Of a stretch of 64,000 nt of DNA, positions 15,948 through 24,588 are shown piece after piece. The position numbers and the translations under genes are program-made. Source of the DNA: Streptomyces sp. NBC_00102 (GTDB lineage Bacteria > Actinomycetota > Actinomycetes > Streptomycetales > Streptomycetaceae); contig NZ_JAPEMC010000001.1 in the NCBI RefSeq assembly GCF_026343115.1, positions 5,435,001 through 5,499,000 on the forward strand, given 5' to 3'. Each line of letters opens with the position of its first letter. Positions within the stretch are counted from its first letter, which is position 1. The notes beneath the pieces are model-generated. The model had not been told where the DNA came from. It ran no database searches and was given only the letters and a program-made list of their open reading frames with translations.

Positions 15948-17462
15948 ATGCCCAGCGCCTCCCCCCTGCGCGACCGTTTCGCGGACGGTGCCCAGTACAT
16001 CGGCGGGAAGCTGCGCCCGGGAACCTCCGGCCGGTTCCAGGACGTGGTCGATCCGGCGACGGGCGCGACCCTGCTGACCTACGAACTGGCCTCCACCGCC
16101 GACGTGGACGACGCCGTCGCCGCCGCGTGCGCCGCCTTCCCCGGGTGGTCCCGGGCCACCCCGGCCGAACGTTCCGAGGCGCTCCAGCGGTTCGCGGCCG
16201 TACTCGCCGCGCGGGCCGACGCGTTCGCCCGGACCGAATCGGTCCAGTGCGGCAAGCCGATCAAGCTCGTCACCGGCTTCGACGTGCCCGGCACCGTCGA
16301 CAACACCGCCTTCTTCGCCGGGGCCGCCCGCCACCTGGAGGGGAAGTCCGCCGGGGAGTACTCCGGCGACCACACCTCGTACGTACGCCGCGAGGCCCTC
16401 GGTGTCGTCGGCTCGATCGCGCCCTGGAACTACCCGCTGCAGATGGCCGCGTGGAAGATCCTCCCGGCGATCGCGGCGGGCAACACCATCGTGCTGAAAC
16501 CTGCCGAGATCACCCCGCTGACCGCCCTGATGTTCGCCCAGGCCGCGACGGAAGCCGGAATTCCGGACGGGGTCGTCAACATCGTCAGCGGCACCGGTCC
16601 GGTCGCCGGCGAACATCTGGTGAGCCATCCCGACGTGGTGATGACCTCCTTCACCGGCTCCACCGCCGTCGGCCAACGGGTCGCCGCCCTCGCTGCCGCC
16701 ACCGTCAAGCGCCTCCACCTCGAACTCGGCGGCAAGGCACCGTTCCTGGTCTTCGACGACGCCGACCTCGAAGCGGCGGTGCACGGAGCGGTCGCCGCGG
16801 CCCTCATCAACACCGGCCAGGACTGCACCGCCGCCACCCGCGCCTACGTCCAGCGCCCGCTGTACGAGGCCTTCGTGACCGGCGTCGCCGCACTGATGGA
16901 GACCGTCCGCCTCGGCGACCCCGGCGACCCGCACACCGATCTCGGGCCGCTGGTCAGCCACGCCCAGCGTGACCGGGTCGCCGGTTTCGTGGAGCGGGCC
17001 AGGGCGACCGCCACCGTCGTCACCGGCGGCCGGGCCCCGGGCGGGGCGCTCGCCGACGGCGCCTACTACCGGCCGACCCTGATCACCGGCGCCGACCGGA
17101 ACAGTGAGATCGTCACCGCCGAGGTCTTCGGGCCGGTACTGGTGGCCCTGCCCTTCGACACCGACGACGAGGGACTCCGGCTCGCCGACGACACCCCCTA
17201 CGGCCTGGCCGCGTCCGCCTGGACCCGGGACCTCTACCGCGCCGGCCGGGCCACCCGTGAACTGCGGGCCGGCTGCGTCTGGATCAACGACCACATCCCG
17301 GTCATCAGCGACATGCCGCACGGCGGGTACGGTGCCAGCGGCTTCGGCAAAGACATGTCGTCGTACTCCTTCGAGGAGTACACGCAGATCAAGCACGTCA
17401 TGTACGACAACACCGCGGTCGCCCGGAAGGACTGGCACCGCACGATCTTCGGGGACCGATAG
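15948..17462 (+). CDS. Second aminobutyraldehyde-type aldehyde dehydrogenase
   Basis: A 504-residue paralogue of the enzyme at 10078. It has APWNYPLQMAAWKILPAIAAGNTIVLKPA, the base glutamate in HLELGGKAPFLVF, the nucleophilic cysteine in NTGQDCTAATR and the C-terminal YGASGFGKDMSSYSFEEYTQIKH. GGAGGAGA precedes the ATG at 15948; in-frame codons back to 15918 have no ribosome binding site. It leads the polyamine uptake operon (potD starts 44 bp downstream), so it likely oxidises 4-aminobutanal or its gamma-glutamyl form in polyamine breakdown (inference from context). It has its own candidate promoter and inverted repeat upstream. Confidence 0.87.
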   Translation: MPSASPLRDRFADGAQYIGGKLRPGTSGRFQDVVDPATGATLLTYELASTADVDDAVAAACAAFPGWSRATPAERSEALQRFAAVLAARADAFARTESVQCGKPIKLVTGFDVPGTVDNTAFFAGAARHLEGKSAGEYSGDHTSYVRREALGVVGSIAPWNYPLQMAAWKILPAIAAGNTIVLKPAEITPLTALMFAQAATEAGIPDGVVNIVSGTGPVAGEHLVSHPDVVMTSFTGSTAVGQRVAALAAATVKRLHLELGGKAPFLVFDDADLEAAVHGAVAAALINTGQDCTAATRAYVQRPLYEAFVTGVAALMETVRLGDPGDPHTDLGPLVSHAQRDRVAGFVERARATATVVTGGRAPGGALADGAYYRPTLITGADRNSEIVTAEVFGPVLVALPFDTDDEGLRLADDTPYGLAASAWTRDLYRAGRATRELRAGCVWINDHIPVISDMPHGGYGASGFGKDMSSYSFEEYTQIKHVMYDNTAVARKDWHRTIFGDR

Positions 17463-17506
17463 CAGCGTCGCCGCGGCGGCAGAACCACCCGAGAGGAAAA
17501 CACCGT

Positions 17507-18757
17507 ATGGACCGTTACGAGCCGGAGGGCCAGGGCGCCGCCCTGGGCGCGGCCCTGCGCCGCACCCTCACCAACGGCCGGGGAGCCCTCACCAGGCGTT
17601 CGCTCCTGCGCGCGTCCGGCATGGGCGCCCTCGCCCTCGGCGGGATCGGCGCGCTGAGTGCCTGCGGCATCCCGCCGGCCAAGCGCGAGGGAGACGACGG
17701 GGCGGCGTCCGACGACCGCTCGGCCCGGGAGAAGACGGTCGCCTTCTCCAACTGGACCGAGTACATGGACACCGGCGACGACGAGAAGAGCCACCCCACC
17801 CTCGACGCGTTCCGGCGCCGTACCGGGATCACGGTCAAGTACACCGAGGACATCAACGACAACGTCGAGTTCTTCGGGAAGATCAAGCCCCAGCTGGCCG
17901 CCGGCCAGAACACCGGCCGCGACCTCATCTGCGTCACCGACTGGCTCGCCGCCCGCCTCGTCCGGCTCGGCTGGGCGCAGAAACTCGACCCCGCCCACCT
18001 GCCCCACGCCTACGCGAACCTGTCCGCGCAGTTCCGCACCCCCGCCTGGGACCCGGGCCGTGCCTACTCGTACCCATGGACCGGCATCCCCACCGTCATC
18101 GCCTACAACATCAAGGCGACGGGCGGCCGGAAGGTCGACTCGGTCACCCAGCTCCTCGACGACCCCAAGCTCAAGGGGAGGGTCGCCTTCCTCTCCGAGA
18201 TGCGCGACTCGGTCGGTATGACCCTCCTCGACCTGGGCAAGGACCCCGCCTCCTTCACCGACGCCGACTACGACGAGGCGATCGGCCGGATGCAGAAGGG
18301 CGTCGACACCCACCAGATACGCCGCTTCACCGGCAACGACTACACCGCCGACCTCAGCAAGGGCGACATCGCGGCCTGCGTCGCCTGGGCAGGCGACATC
18401 ATCCAGCTCCAGGCCGACAACCCGGACATCCGGTACACCATTCCCTCGGCCGGCTACATCACGTCGACCGACAACCTGCTGGTGCCGGCGGGGGCCACGC
18501 ACAAGGCCAACGCCGAGAAACTTATCGACTACTACTACGAACCCCCGGTAGCCGCCCAGCTCGCCGCCTACATCAACTACGTCTGCCCGGTGGACGGCGT
18601 ACGCGACGAGCTCGCCAAGATCGACCCGGCGATGGCCGCCAACCTCCTGATCCTCCCCGACAAGGCGATGGCGTCGAAGTCCCGCGAATTCCGCTCGCTG
18701 AGCACCGAAGAGGAGACGGCGTACGAGGAGAAGTTCGCCAAACTCATCGGCGCCTGA
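17507..18757 (+). CDS. potD: Spermidine/putrescine ABC transporter substrate-binding lipoprotein
   Basis: A 416-residue PotD/PotF-family binder. The N-terminus holds a Tat-type signal (T29-R30-R31-S-L-L) and a lipobox ending at Cys53 (ALSAC), so it is probably exported folded and anchored by lipid. The mature part begins VAFSNWTEYMDTGDDE. PWTGIPTVIAYNIK, LLDDPKLKGRVAFLSEMRD and DIAACVAWAGDIIQLQADNPDIRYTIPSAGYITSTDNLLVP are family landmarks around the ligand cleft. It belongs to one operon with the preceding dehydrogenase and the potA-B-C genes. A 19-nt tandem duplication begins in its last codon. Confidence 0.9.
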   Translation: MDRYEPEGQGAALGAALRRTLTNGRGALTRRSLLRASGMGALALGGIGALSACGIPPAKREGDDGAASDDRSAREKTVAFSNWTEYMDTGDDEKSHPTLDAFRRRTGITVKYTEDINDNVEFFGKIKPQLAAGQNTGRDLICVTDWLAARLVRLGWAQKLDPAHLPHAYANLSAQFRTPAWDPGRAYSYPWTGIPTVIAYNIKATGGRKVDSVTQLLDDPKLKGRVAFLSEMRDSVGMTLLDLGKDPASFTDADYDEAIGRMQKGVDTHQIRRFTGNDYTADLSKGDIAACVAWAGDIIQLQADNPDIRYTIPSAGYITSTDNLLVPAGATHKANAEKLIDYYYEPPVAAQLAAYINYVCPVDGVRDELAKIDPAMAANLLILPDKAMASKSREFRSLSTEEETAYEEKFAKLIGA

Positions 18758-18789
18758 GCCACGGCCTCGCGCCTGAGCCACGGCCTCGC
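18752..18789 (+). repeat. 19-nt exact tandem duplication across the potD stop codon
   Basis: Unit GCCTGAGCCACGGCCTCGC occurs at 18752-18770 and again at 18771-18789. The first copy contains the potD stop codon. It appears to be a recent replication-slippage event. Confidence 0.85.
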
Positions 18790-18912
18790 GCCCGGCCCCG
18801 GCGACGCCCCGCTCCGGATCTCTCACGCCGTCCCCCGCGGGACCTCCCGCCACCGCGCCGGACACGCAACGCCCCCTGCCCCTTCCCCCTGAACCCACCG
18901 GGACCGCGACCC

Positions 18913-20082
18913 ATGACACGACAGCAGACCTCGGACGGAGACGTCCGCCTCACCGGGATCAGCAAGACCTTCGGCTCCTTCACCGCCGTGCACCCGCTCG
19001 ACCTCACCGTTCCCGAGGGCTCCTTCTTCGCCCTCCTGGGCGCCTCGGGCTGCGGGAAGACCACCACCCTGCGGATGATCGCGGGGCTGGAGGAGGCCAC
19101 CACCGGCACCGTCCACCTCGGCGGGCGGGACGTCACCGGGCTGCCCCCGCACAAGCGCCCCGTGAACACCGTCTTCCAGAGCTACGCGCTCTTCCCGCAC
19201 CTGGACGTCACCGAGAACGTCGCCTTCGGACTGCGCCGACGAGGCATCAAGTCCGTCAAGAAGCAGGTCGACGAGATGCTCGGACTCGTCCAGCTCGGCG
19301 ACCTCGCCCGCCGCAAGCCGCACCAGCTCTCCGGCGGCCAGCAGCAGCGCGTCGCCGTCGCCCGCGCGCTCATCAACCACCCGCGGGTGCTGCTCCTCGA
19401 CGAGCCGCTCGCCGCCCTCGACCTCAAACTGCGCCGCAGCATGCAGATGGAGCTCAAGCGCATCCAGACCGAGGTCGGCATCACCTTCGTGCACGTCACC
19501 CACGACCAGGAGGAGGCCATGACCATGGCCGACACCGTCGCGGTGATGAACGCCGGACGGGTCGAACAACTCGGCGCCCCCGCCGACCTGTACGAGAACC
19601 CGCGCACCACCTTCGTCGCCAACTTCCTCGGCACCTCGAACCTCATCGAGGGCGAGATACTCGCCACCGGCACCGACCTCGTCGTCACGGCCGGCGGCGG
19701 ACGGTTCACGCTGCCCGCATCCCGTTGCGCAGCCCCCGCCACCACCGGCGGGCGGCTCCTGGTCGGCGTCAGGCCGGAGAAGATGTCGCTCACCCACGCC
19801 GACGACGCCGACTCGATACCCGACGGCCGCAACCGCGTCGCCGGACGCATCGCCGACTCCAGCTTCATCGGCGTCTCCACGCAGTACCTGGTGGAGAGCC
19901 CGGCCGGTCCCGCGCTCCAGGTCTACCAGCAGAACATCGAACGCGACGGCCGCCTGGTGCCCGGCGCCGAGGTGGTCCTGCACTGGAACCCGGCCCACAC
20001 CTTCGCGCTCGACGCGGCGCAGTCGGTGCTCGCCGGGACAACCGCCGACGACGGCACCCCGACGGCCAAGGACGCGCCATGA
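18913..20082 (+). CDS. potA: Spermidine/putrescine ABC transporter ATP-binding protein
   Basis: A 389-residue ATPase. Walker A is GASGCGKTT, the Q-loop lies in TVFQSYALFPH, the signature is LSGGQQQR, Walker B is VLLLDEP and the switch is VHVTHDQEEAMTMAD. A C-terminal TOBE domain (VGVRPEKMSL) follows. The frame is open far upstream, overlapping potD in another frame, but only the ATG at 18913 starts recognisable sequence (MTRQQTSDGDVRLTGISKTFG). Its stop overlaps the potB start in an ATGA, so the two are coupled. Confidence 0.9.
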   Translation: MTRQQTSDGDVRLTGISKTFGSFTAVHPLDLTVPEGSFFALLGASGCGKTTTLRMIAGLEEATTGTVHLGGRDVTGLPPHKRPVNTVFQSYALFPHLDVTENVAFGLRRRGIKSVKKQVDEMLGLVQLGDLARRKPHQLSGGQQQRVAVARALINHPRVLLLDEPLAALDLKLRRSMQMELKRIQTEVGITFVHVTHDQEEAMTMADTVAVMNAGRVEQLGAPADLYENPRTTFVANFLGTSNLIEGEILATGTDLVVTAGGGRFTLPASRCAAPATTGGRLLVGVRPEKMSLTHADDADSIPDGRNRVAGRIADSSFIGVSTQYLVESPAGPALQVYQQNIERDGRLVPGAEVVLHWNPAHTFALDAAQSVLAGTTADDGTPTAKDAP

Positions 20083-21017
20083 CCACCACCGAAGCGCCAC
20101 CGGCGCCCCCGGAGCCCGTACCGCCGACGACGGCCGAGACCCGGAAGCCCTCCGTCCGCCGGCGCCTGGTGCCGTACTGGCTGCTGCTCCCCGGCATCGC
20201 CTGGCTGCTCGTCTTCTTCGTGCTGCCGATGGTCTACCAGGCCTCCACCTCGGTGCAGACCGGCTCGCTGGAGAAGGGGTACGAGGTCACGTGGCACCTG
20301 GCCACCTACTGGGACGCGCTGTCCGAGTACTGGCCGCAGTTCGTCCGCTCCCTGCTGTACGCGGGCACCGCCACCCTGCTCTGCCTGCTGCTCGGCTACC
20401 CGCTCGCCCACTTCATCGCCTTCCGGGCGGGCCGCTGGCGCAACGTGGTGCTGGTCCTCGTCATCGCCCCGTTCTTCACCAGCTTCCTGATCCGCACACT
20501 GGCCTGGAAGACGATCCTGGCCGACGACGGCACGGTCGTGGACGTACTCGGTGCCCTCCACGTCCTGGACGTCACCAGCTGGCTCGGCTGGACCCAGTCC
20601 GACCGGGTGCTCGCCACCCCGCTGGCCGTCGTCTGCGGGCTGACGTACAACTTCCTGCCGTTCATGGTGCTGCCGCTCTACACCTCGCTGGAACGCATCG
20701 ACCACCGGCTGCACGAGGCCGCGAGCGACCTCTACGCCACCCCTGCCACCACCTTCCGCAAGGTCACCTTCCCGCTGTCCATGCCCGGGGTCGTCTCCGG
20801 AACCCTGCTGACCTTCATCCCTGCGAGCGGCGACTACGTCAACGCCGAACTGCTCGGCTCCACCGACACCAAGATGGTCGGCAGCGTCATCCAGTCGCAG
20901 TTCCTCCGGGTGCTGGACTACCCGACGGCCGCCGCGCTGTCGTTCATCCTCATGGCCGTCGTCCTGGTCACGGTCACCGTCTACATCCGCCGTTCCGGGA
21001 CGGAGGGCCTGGTCTGA
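20079..21017 (+). CDS. potB: Polyamine ABC transporter permease, PotB type
   Basis: A 312-residue permease. A 30-residue Pro/Thr-rich cytoplasmic lead precedes six helices: YWLLLPGIAWLLVFFVLPMVY is the first and ALSFILMAVVLVTVTVYI the last. The EAA loop is EAASDLYATPATTFRKVTFPLSMPG. It overlaps potA by ATGA and potC by one base (TGATG), the usual tight pot arrangement. Its role is the inner-membrane channel for polyamine uptake together with PotC. Confidence 0.88.
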   Translation: MTTTEAPPAPPEPVPPTTAETRKPSVRRRLVPYWLLLPGIAWLLVFFVLPMVYQASTSVQTGSLEKGYEVTWHLATYWDALSEYWPQFVRSLLYAGTATLLCLLLGYPLAHFIAFRAGRWRNVVLVLVIAPFFTSFLIRTLAWKTILADDGTVVDVLGALHVLDVTSWLGWTQSDRVLATPLAVVCGLTYNFLPFMVLPLYTSLERIDHRLHEAASDLYATPATTFRKVTFPLSMPGVVSGTLLTFIPASGDYVNAELLGSTDTKMVGSVIQSQFLRVLDYPTAAALSFILMAVVLVTVTVYIRRSGTEGLV

Positions 21018-21820
21018 TGCCCGTAGTACGCATGCTCCGACGCCATCTCGTCGTGATCGCGGGGCTGCTGACCCTCGCCTACATGATCGTCCCGAACGTC
21101 GTGGTGATGGTCTTCTCCTTCAACGACCCCAAGGGCCGCTTCAACTACTCCTGGCAGCGGTTCTCCCTGGACGCCTGGAAGGACCCCTGCGGCGTCGCGG
21201 ACCTCTGCGGCAGCCTCTCGCTCTCCCTCCAGCTCGCCGCCTGGGCCACCCTCGGCGCCACCGTGCTCGGCACGATGATCGCCTTCGCCCTCGTCCGCTA
21301 CCGCTTCCGGGCGCGCGGGACGGTCAACTCGCTGATCTTCCTGCCGATGGCCATGCCCGAGGTCGTCATGGCCGCCTCGCTCCTCACGCTCTTCCTCAAC
21401 ATGGGTGCCCAGCTGGGCTTCTGGACGATCCTCATCGCCCACGTCATGTTCTGCCTCAGCTTCGTCGTCACGGCCGTCAAGGCGCGCGTGATGTCGATGG
21501 ACCCCCGGCTCGAGGAAGCCGCGCGCGATCTCTACGCGGGACCCGCGCAGACCTTTCTGCGGGTGACCCTGCCGATCGCCGCCCCGGGAATCGCCGCGGG
21601 AGCGCTCCTCGCCTTCGCGCTCTCCTTCGACGATTTCATCATCACCAATTTCACCGCCGGTTCCACGGTGACCTTCCCCATGTACGTCTGGGGATCGGCG
21701 CAGCGCGGCACGCCGGTGCAGATCAACGTCATCGGCACCGCGATGTTCATCATCGCTGTGGGGGCGGTCGTCATCGGCCGTCTCGTCGCCGACCGGCGGA
21801 AGAACAAATCCCCTTTCTGA
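21017..21820 (+). CDS. potC: Polyamine ABC transporter permease, PotC type
   Basis: A 267-residue permease with six helices and the EAA loop EEAARDLYAGPAQTFLRVTLPIAAPG. The FALSFDDFIITNFTAG segment after it is characteristic of PotC/YdcV permeases. The start ATG shares its A with the potB stop. It ends 32 bp before the FAD oxidoreductase, which has its own ribosome binding site and is likely in the same transcript. Confidence 0.88.
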   Translation: MPVVRMLRRHLVVIAGLLTLAYMIVPNVVVMVFSFNDPKGRFNYSWQRFSLDAWKDPCGVADLCGSLSLSLQLAAWATLGATVLGTMIAFALVRYRFRARGTVNSLIFLPMAMPEVVMAASLLTLFLNMGAQLGFWTILIAHVMFCLSFVVTAVKARVMSMDPRLEEAARDLYAGPAQTFLRVTLPIAAPGIAAGALLAFALSFDDFIITNFTAGSTVTFPMYVWGSAQRGTPVQINVIGTAMFIIAVGAVVIGRLVADRRKNKSPF

Positions 21821-21852
21821 TTTTCCAGACCTTTTCCGAGGAGTTGGAAGCC

Positions 21853-23268
21853 ATGGCCCCAGCAGCCATGCGTAGTGCGGCAGAATCTCTCGCCGGCGCC
21901 AAGCCGGTCTCCTACTGGCTCGACGACCCCGGCAGGCCGGACGCCCTGCCCGCCCTCGCCGGCGACGAGCACTGCGACCTTCTCGTCGTCGGCGGCGGTT
22001 ACAGCGGTCTGTGGACGGCGCTCCGGGCCAAGGAGCGCGACCCCGGACGCGAAGTCGTCCTGATCGAGGGCGGAGAGGTGGGCTGGGCCGCCTCGGGGCG
22101 CAACGGCGGATTCTGCGCCGCCTCCCTCACCCACGGGCTCGCCAACGGCCTGGAGCGCTGGCCCGGCGAGATCGGCACGCTGGAGCGGCTGGGCGCCGAG
22201 AACCTCGACGCCATCGAGGAGACCGTCGCCCGCCACTCCATCGACTGCGACTTCGAGCGCTCCGGCGAGATCGACGTCGCCACCGCCCCTCACCAGCTCG
22301 ACGAATTGCGCGCCTGGCACCGGGAGACCGAGGAACTGGGCCTGGGAGGACTTGAGTTCCTGGACCGGGACGCGGTGCGCGCGGAGGTCGACTCGCCCAC
22401 CTTCCTCGGCGGGCTGCTCGACCGGCGCGGGGTCGCCATGCTGCACCCGGCCCGGCTCGCCTGGGGGCTGAAGCGGGCCTGCCGGGAACTCGGCGTACGG
22501 GTCTACGAGCACACCCGCGGCCTCGACCTGGTCCGCACCGGCACCGGGATGACGGTGCGCACCCCGTACGGCAGGGTCTTCGCCCGGCAGGTGGCGCTCG
22601 GCACGAACATCTTTCCCTCGCTCGTCAGGAGGGTCCGCCACTACACCGTGCCGGTCTACGACTACGCCCTGATGACCGAGCCGCTGGACGCCGGCCAGCT
22701 CGCCGCGATCGGCTGGCGCAACCGGCAGGGGCTGGGCAGCAGCGCCCACCAGTTCCACTACTTCCGGATCACCGCCGACCACCGTGTCCTGTGGGGCGGT
22801 TACGACGCCGTCTATCCGTACGGCGGGCGGATCAGCACCGGACTCGACCAGCGGCCCGAGACGTTCCTGACCCTGGCACAGCAGTTCTTCGCGTGTTTTC
22901 CGCAGCTCTCCGGGGTCCGGTTCAGTCACGCCTGGGGCGGTGCCATCGACACCTGTTCGCGTTTCTCCGCCTTTTACGGAACGGCCCACCGGGGCCGGGT
23001 CGCGTACGCGGCCGGATATACCGGCCTGGGGGTCGGGGCGACCCGTTTCGGGGCCGATGTGATGCTCGATCTGCTGTCCGGGCGGAAGACCGCGAGAACC
23101 GCGCTGGAAATGGTCCGCACCAAGCCGATGCCCTTTCCTCCGGAGCCGTTCGCGTGGGCCGGCATCTCCCTCACCAAGCGCTCTCTCGCGCGGGCCGACC
23201 GGCGCGGCGGCCACCGCGATCTGTGGCTGCGGACCATGGACCGGCTCGGCCTCGGCTTCGACAGCTGA
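21853..23268 (+). CDS. puuB: FAD-dependent oxidoreductase, gamma-glutamylputrescine oxidase-like
   Basis: A 471-residue DAO-family flavoenzyme. The dinucleotide-binding motif is CDLLVVGGGYSGLWTALRAKE near residue 39, followed by GWAASGRNGGFC and a C-terminal YAAGYTGLGVGATRFGADVMLDLLSG that closes over FAD. Length and motifs fit PuuB, which oxidises gamma-glutamylputrescine to the aldehyde. ATG at 21853 sits 9 nt after AGGAG; a TTG at 21844 abuts that site. It is last in the aldehyde dehydrogenase-pot operon, giving uptake, oxidation and aldehyde removal together. The substrate is inferred from the neighbours. Confidence 0.8.
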   Translation: MAPAAMRSAAESLAGAKPVSYWLDDPGRPDALPALAGDEHCDLLVVGGGYSGLWTALRAKERDPGREVVLIEGGEVGWAASGRNGGFCAASLTHGLANGLERWPGEIGTLERLGAENLDAIEETVARHSIDCDFERSGEIDVATAPHQLDELRAWHRETEELGLGGLEFLDRDAVRAEVDSPTFLGGLLDRRGVAMLHPARLAWGLKRACRELGVRVYEHTRGLDLVRTGTGMTVRTPYGRVFARQVALGTNIFPSLVRRVRHYTVPVYDYALMTEPLDAGQLAAIGWRNRQGLGSSAHQFHYFRITADHRVLWGGYDAVYPYGGRISTGLDQRPETFLTLAQQFFACFPQLSGVRFSHAWGGAIDTCSRFSAFYGTAHRGRVAYAAGYTGLGVGATRFGADVMLDLLSGRKTARTALEMVRTKPMPFPPEPFAWAGISLTKRSLARADRRGGHRDLWLRTMDRLGLGFDS

Positions 23269-23275
23269 CCCCGTA

Positions 23276-23450
23276 GGGCGTGTGTCGAAAGTCCCGCCTG
23301 TCCGGCGGTGCCTGGCACGCACGCTCGCCGCGTTGTCGGGATCACCCCGATACATCCAGTATCGGGGCGACCCTCCGCCTTGCGATCGCACGCACCAGAC
23401 GCCGCCAGACGCGCCCTCCGGGCGGACGGCGCCACTTTCGACACACGCCC
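23276..23450. repeat. 175-bp palindromic MITE-like element (copy 1), flanked by TA
   Basis: Perfect 17-bp terminal inverted repeats, GGGCGTGTGTCGAAAGT at 23276-23292 and its complement at 23434-23450, with TA on each side. A central hairpin (CCCCGATAC at 23345-23353 with its complement at 23359-23367, 5-nt loop) is present. It has no coding capacity. It shares its internal sequence with the elements near 39.1 kb and 42.8 kb. Its right TA is also the target of the adjacent IS630 copy. Confidence 0.8.
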
Positions 23451-24541
23451 TAGTCTTCCGAGTCAGGAATTCTGCTCAGATATGAGGCGAGGCGTTCGAG
23501 GATCTCGTCCGCGGTCTTGGTCCAGACGTAGGGTTTAGGGTCGGTGTTCCAGGCTGCGATCCAGGTTCGGATGTCCTGCTCCAGGGCCTGGACCGTCTTG
23601 TGGACGCCTCGCCGTATCTGTTTGTTCGTCAGCTCGGCAAACCATCGCTCCACCAGGTTGAGCCAGGACGACCCGGTCGGGGTGAAGTGCAGGTGAAACC
23701 GGGGGTGGGCCAGCAGCCAGGTCTTGATGGCCGGGGTCTTGTGGGTGGCGTAGTTGTCCAGCACCAAGTGAACCTCGAGGCCGTCCGGCACTTCCCGTTC
23801 GAGCTTGATGAGGAACTTCTTGAACTCCTCGGCCCGGTGGCGCCTGTGCAGGGAACCGATCACCTTGCCGGTGGCGACCTCCAGGGCGGCGAACAGCGTG
23901 GTGGTGCCTGCGCGGACGTAGTCGTGTGTGACGCGTTGCGGCACTCCGGGCATCATCGGCAGCACCGGCTGAGAGCGGTCCAAGGCCTGGATCTGCGACT
24001 TTTCGTCCACGCAGAAGACCAGGGCCCGCTCGGGCGGGTCCAGATAGAGACCGACGACATCGTGGACCTTGTCGACGAAGTACGGATCCGTCGACAGCTT
24101 GAAGGTCTCCGAGCGGTGCGGCTGCAGACCGAACGCCCGCCAGACCCGTGACACCGTCGACTGCGACAGACCCGTCTGCTTCGCCATCGACCGCGTCGAC
24201 CAGTGCGTCGCGTTCTTCGGGACGGACTCCAGGGTCCTGGCAATCAGCGCGGCTACCTGTTCGTCGGTGACCGACCTTGGACCACCCGAGCGAGGCATGT
24301 CGCCCAGGCCGGCGATCCGGTGCTCGACGAACCTCGCCCGCCAGCGGCCCACCGCATGCGGAGTCGAGTCGAGCCGGGCCGCGACGTCCTTGTTCGAAGC
24401 ACCCTCCGCGCAAGCCAGGATGATCCGGCACCTCAGAGCCCATGCCTGCGGCGTGGAGCGACGCCGCACCCATCCCTCGAGCGCAGCCCGTTCATCATCA
24501 GACAGGATCAACTCGGCCTTCGGCCGCCCAGTACGCGCCAC
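23450..24541 (-). CDS. IS630-family transposase, copy 1
   Basis: A 363-residue DDE transposase. The N-terminal helix-turn-helix region (CAEGASNKDVAARLDSTPHAVGRWRARF) and a second one (KQTGLSQSTVSRVWRAFGL) bind the ends. The catalytic acids are in VFCVDEKSQIQALDR, LVLDNYATHK and WLNLVERWF (D, D, E). GTG start at 24541. Its stop codon lies inside the terminal repeat. The product is identical residue for residue to copy 2 at 26077, so both are probably recent and functional. Confidence 0.93.
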   Translation of the reverse strand: MARTGRPKAELILSDDERAALEGWVRRRSTPQAWALRCRIILACAEGASNKDVAARLDSTPHAVGRWRARFVEHRIAGLGDMPRSGGPRSVTDEQVAALIARTLESVPKNATHWSTRSMAKQTGLSQSTVSRVWRAFGLQPHRSETFKLSTDPYFVDKVHDVVGLYLDPPERALVFCVDEKSQIQALDRSQPVLPMMPGVPQRVTHDYVRAGTTTLFAALEVATGKVIGSLHRRHRAEEFKKFLIKLEREVPDGLEVHLVLDNYATHKTPAIKTWLLAHPRFHLHFTPTGSSWLNLVERWFAELTNKQIRRGVHKTVQALEQDIRTWIAAWNTDPKPYVWTKTADEILERLASYLSRIPDSED

Positions 24542-24585
24542 AGACCAAGCCTATACATCTGAACAGAATTCCTGACTCAGAAGAC
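23453..24585 (-). mobile_element. IS630-family insertion sequence, copy 1 (minus orientation)
   Basis: 1133 bp between TA dinucleotides. Outer end GTCTTCCGAGTCAGGAATTC and inner end GTCTTCTGAGTCAGGAATTC (read inward) are imperfect inverted repeats. It is inserted at the TA that bounds the palindromic element on its left. It matches copy 2 in inverted orientation. Confidence 0.9.
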
Positions 24586-24588
24586 TAG

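Noticed and set aside
17104..18912. A 600-codon upstream extension of potA
   Set aside because: It overlaps potD and the dehydrogenase in another frame and reads as Arg/Pro-rich shadow; PotA homology starts at 18913.
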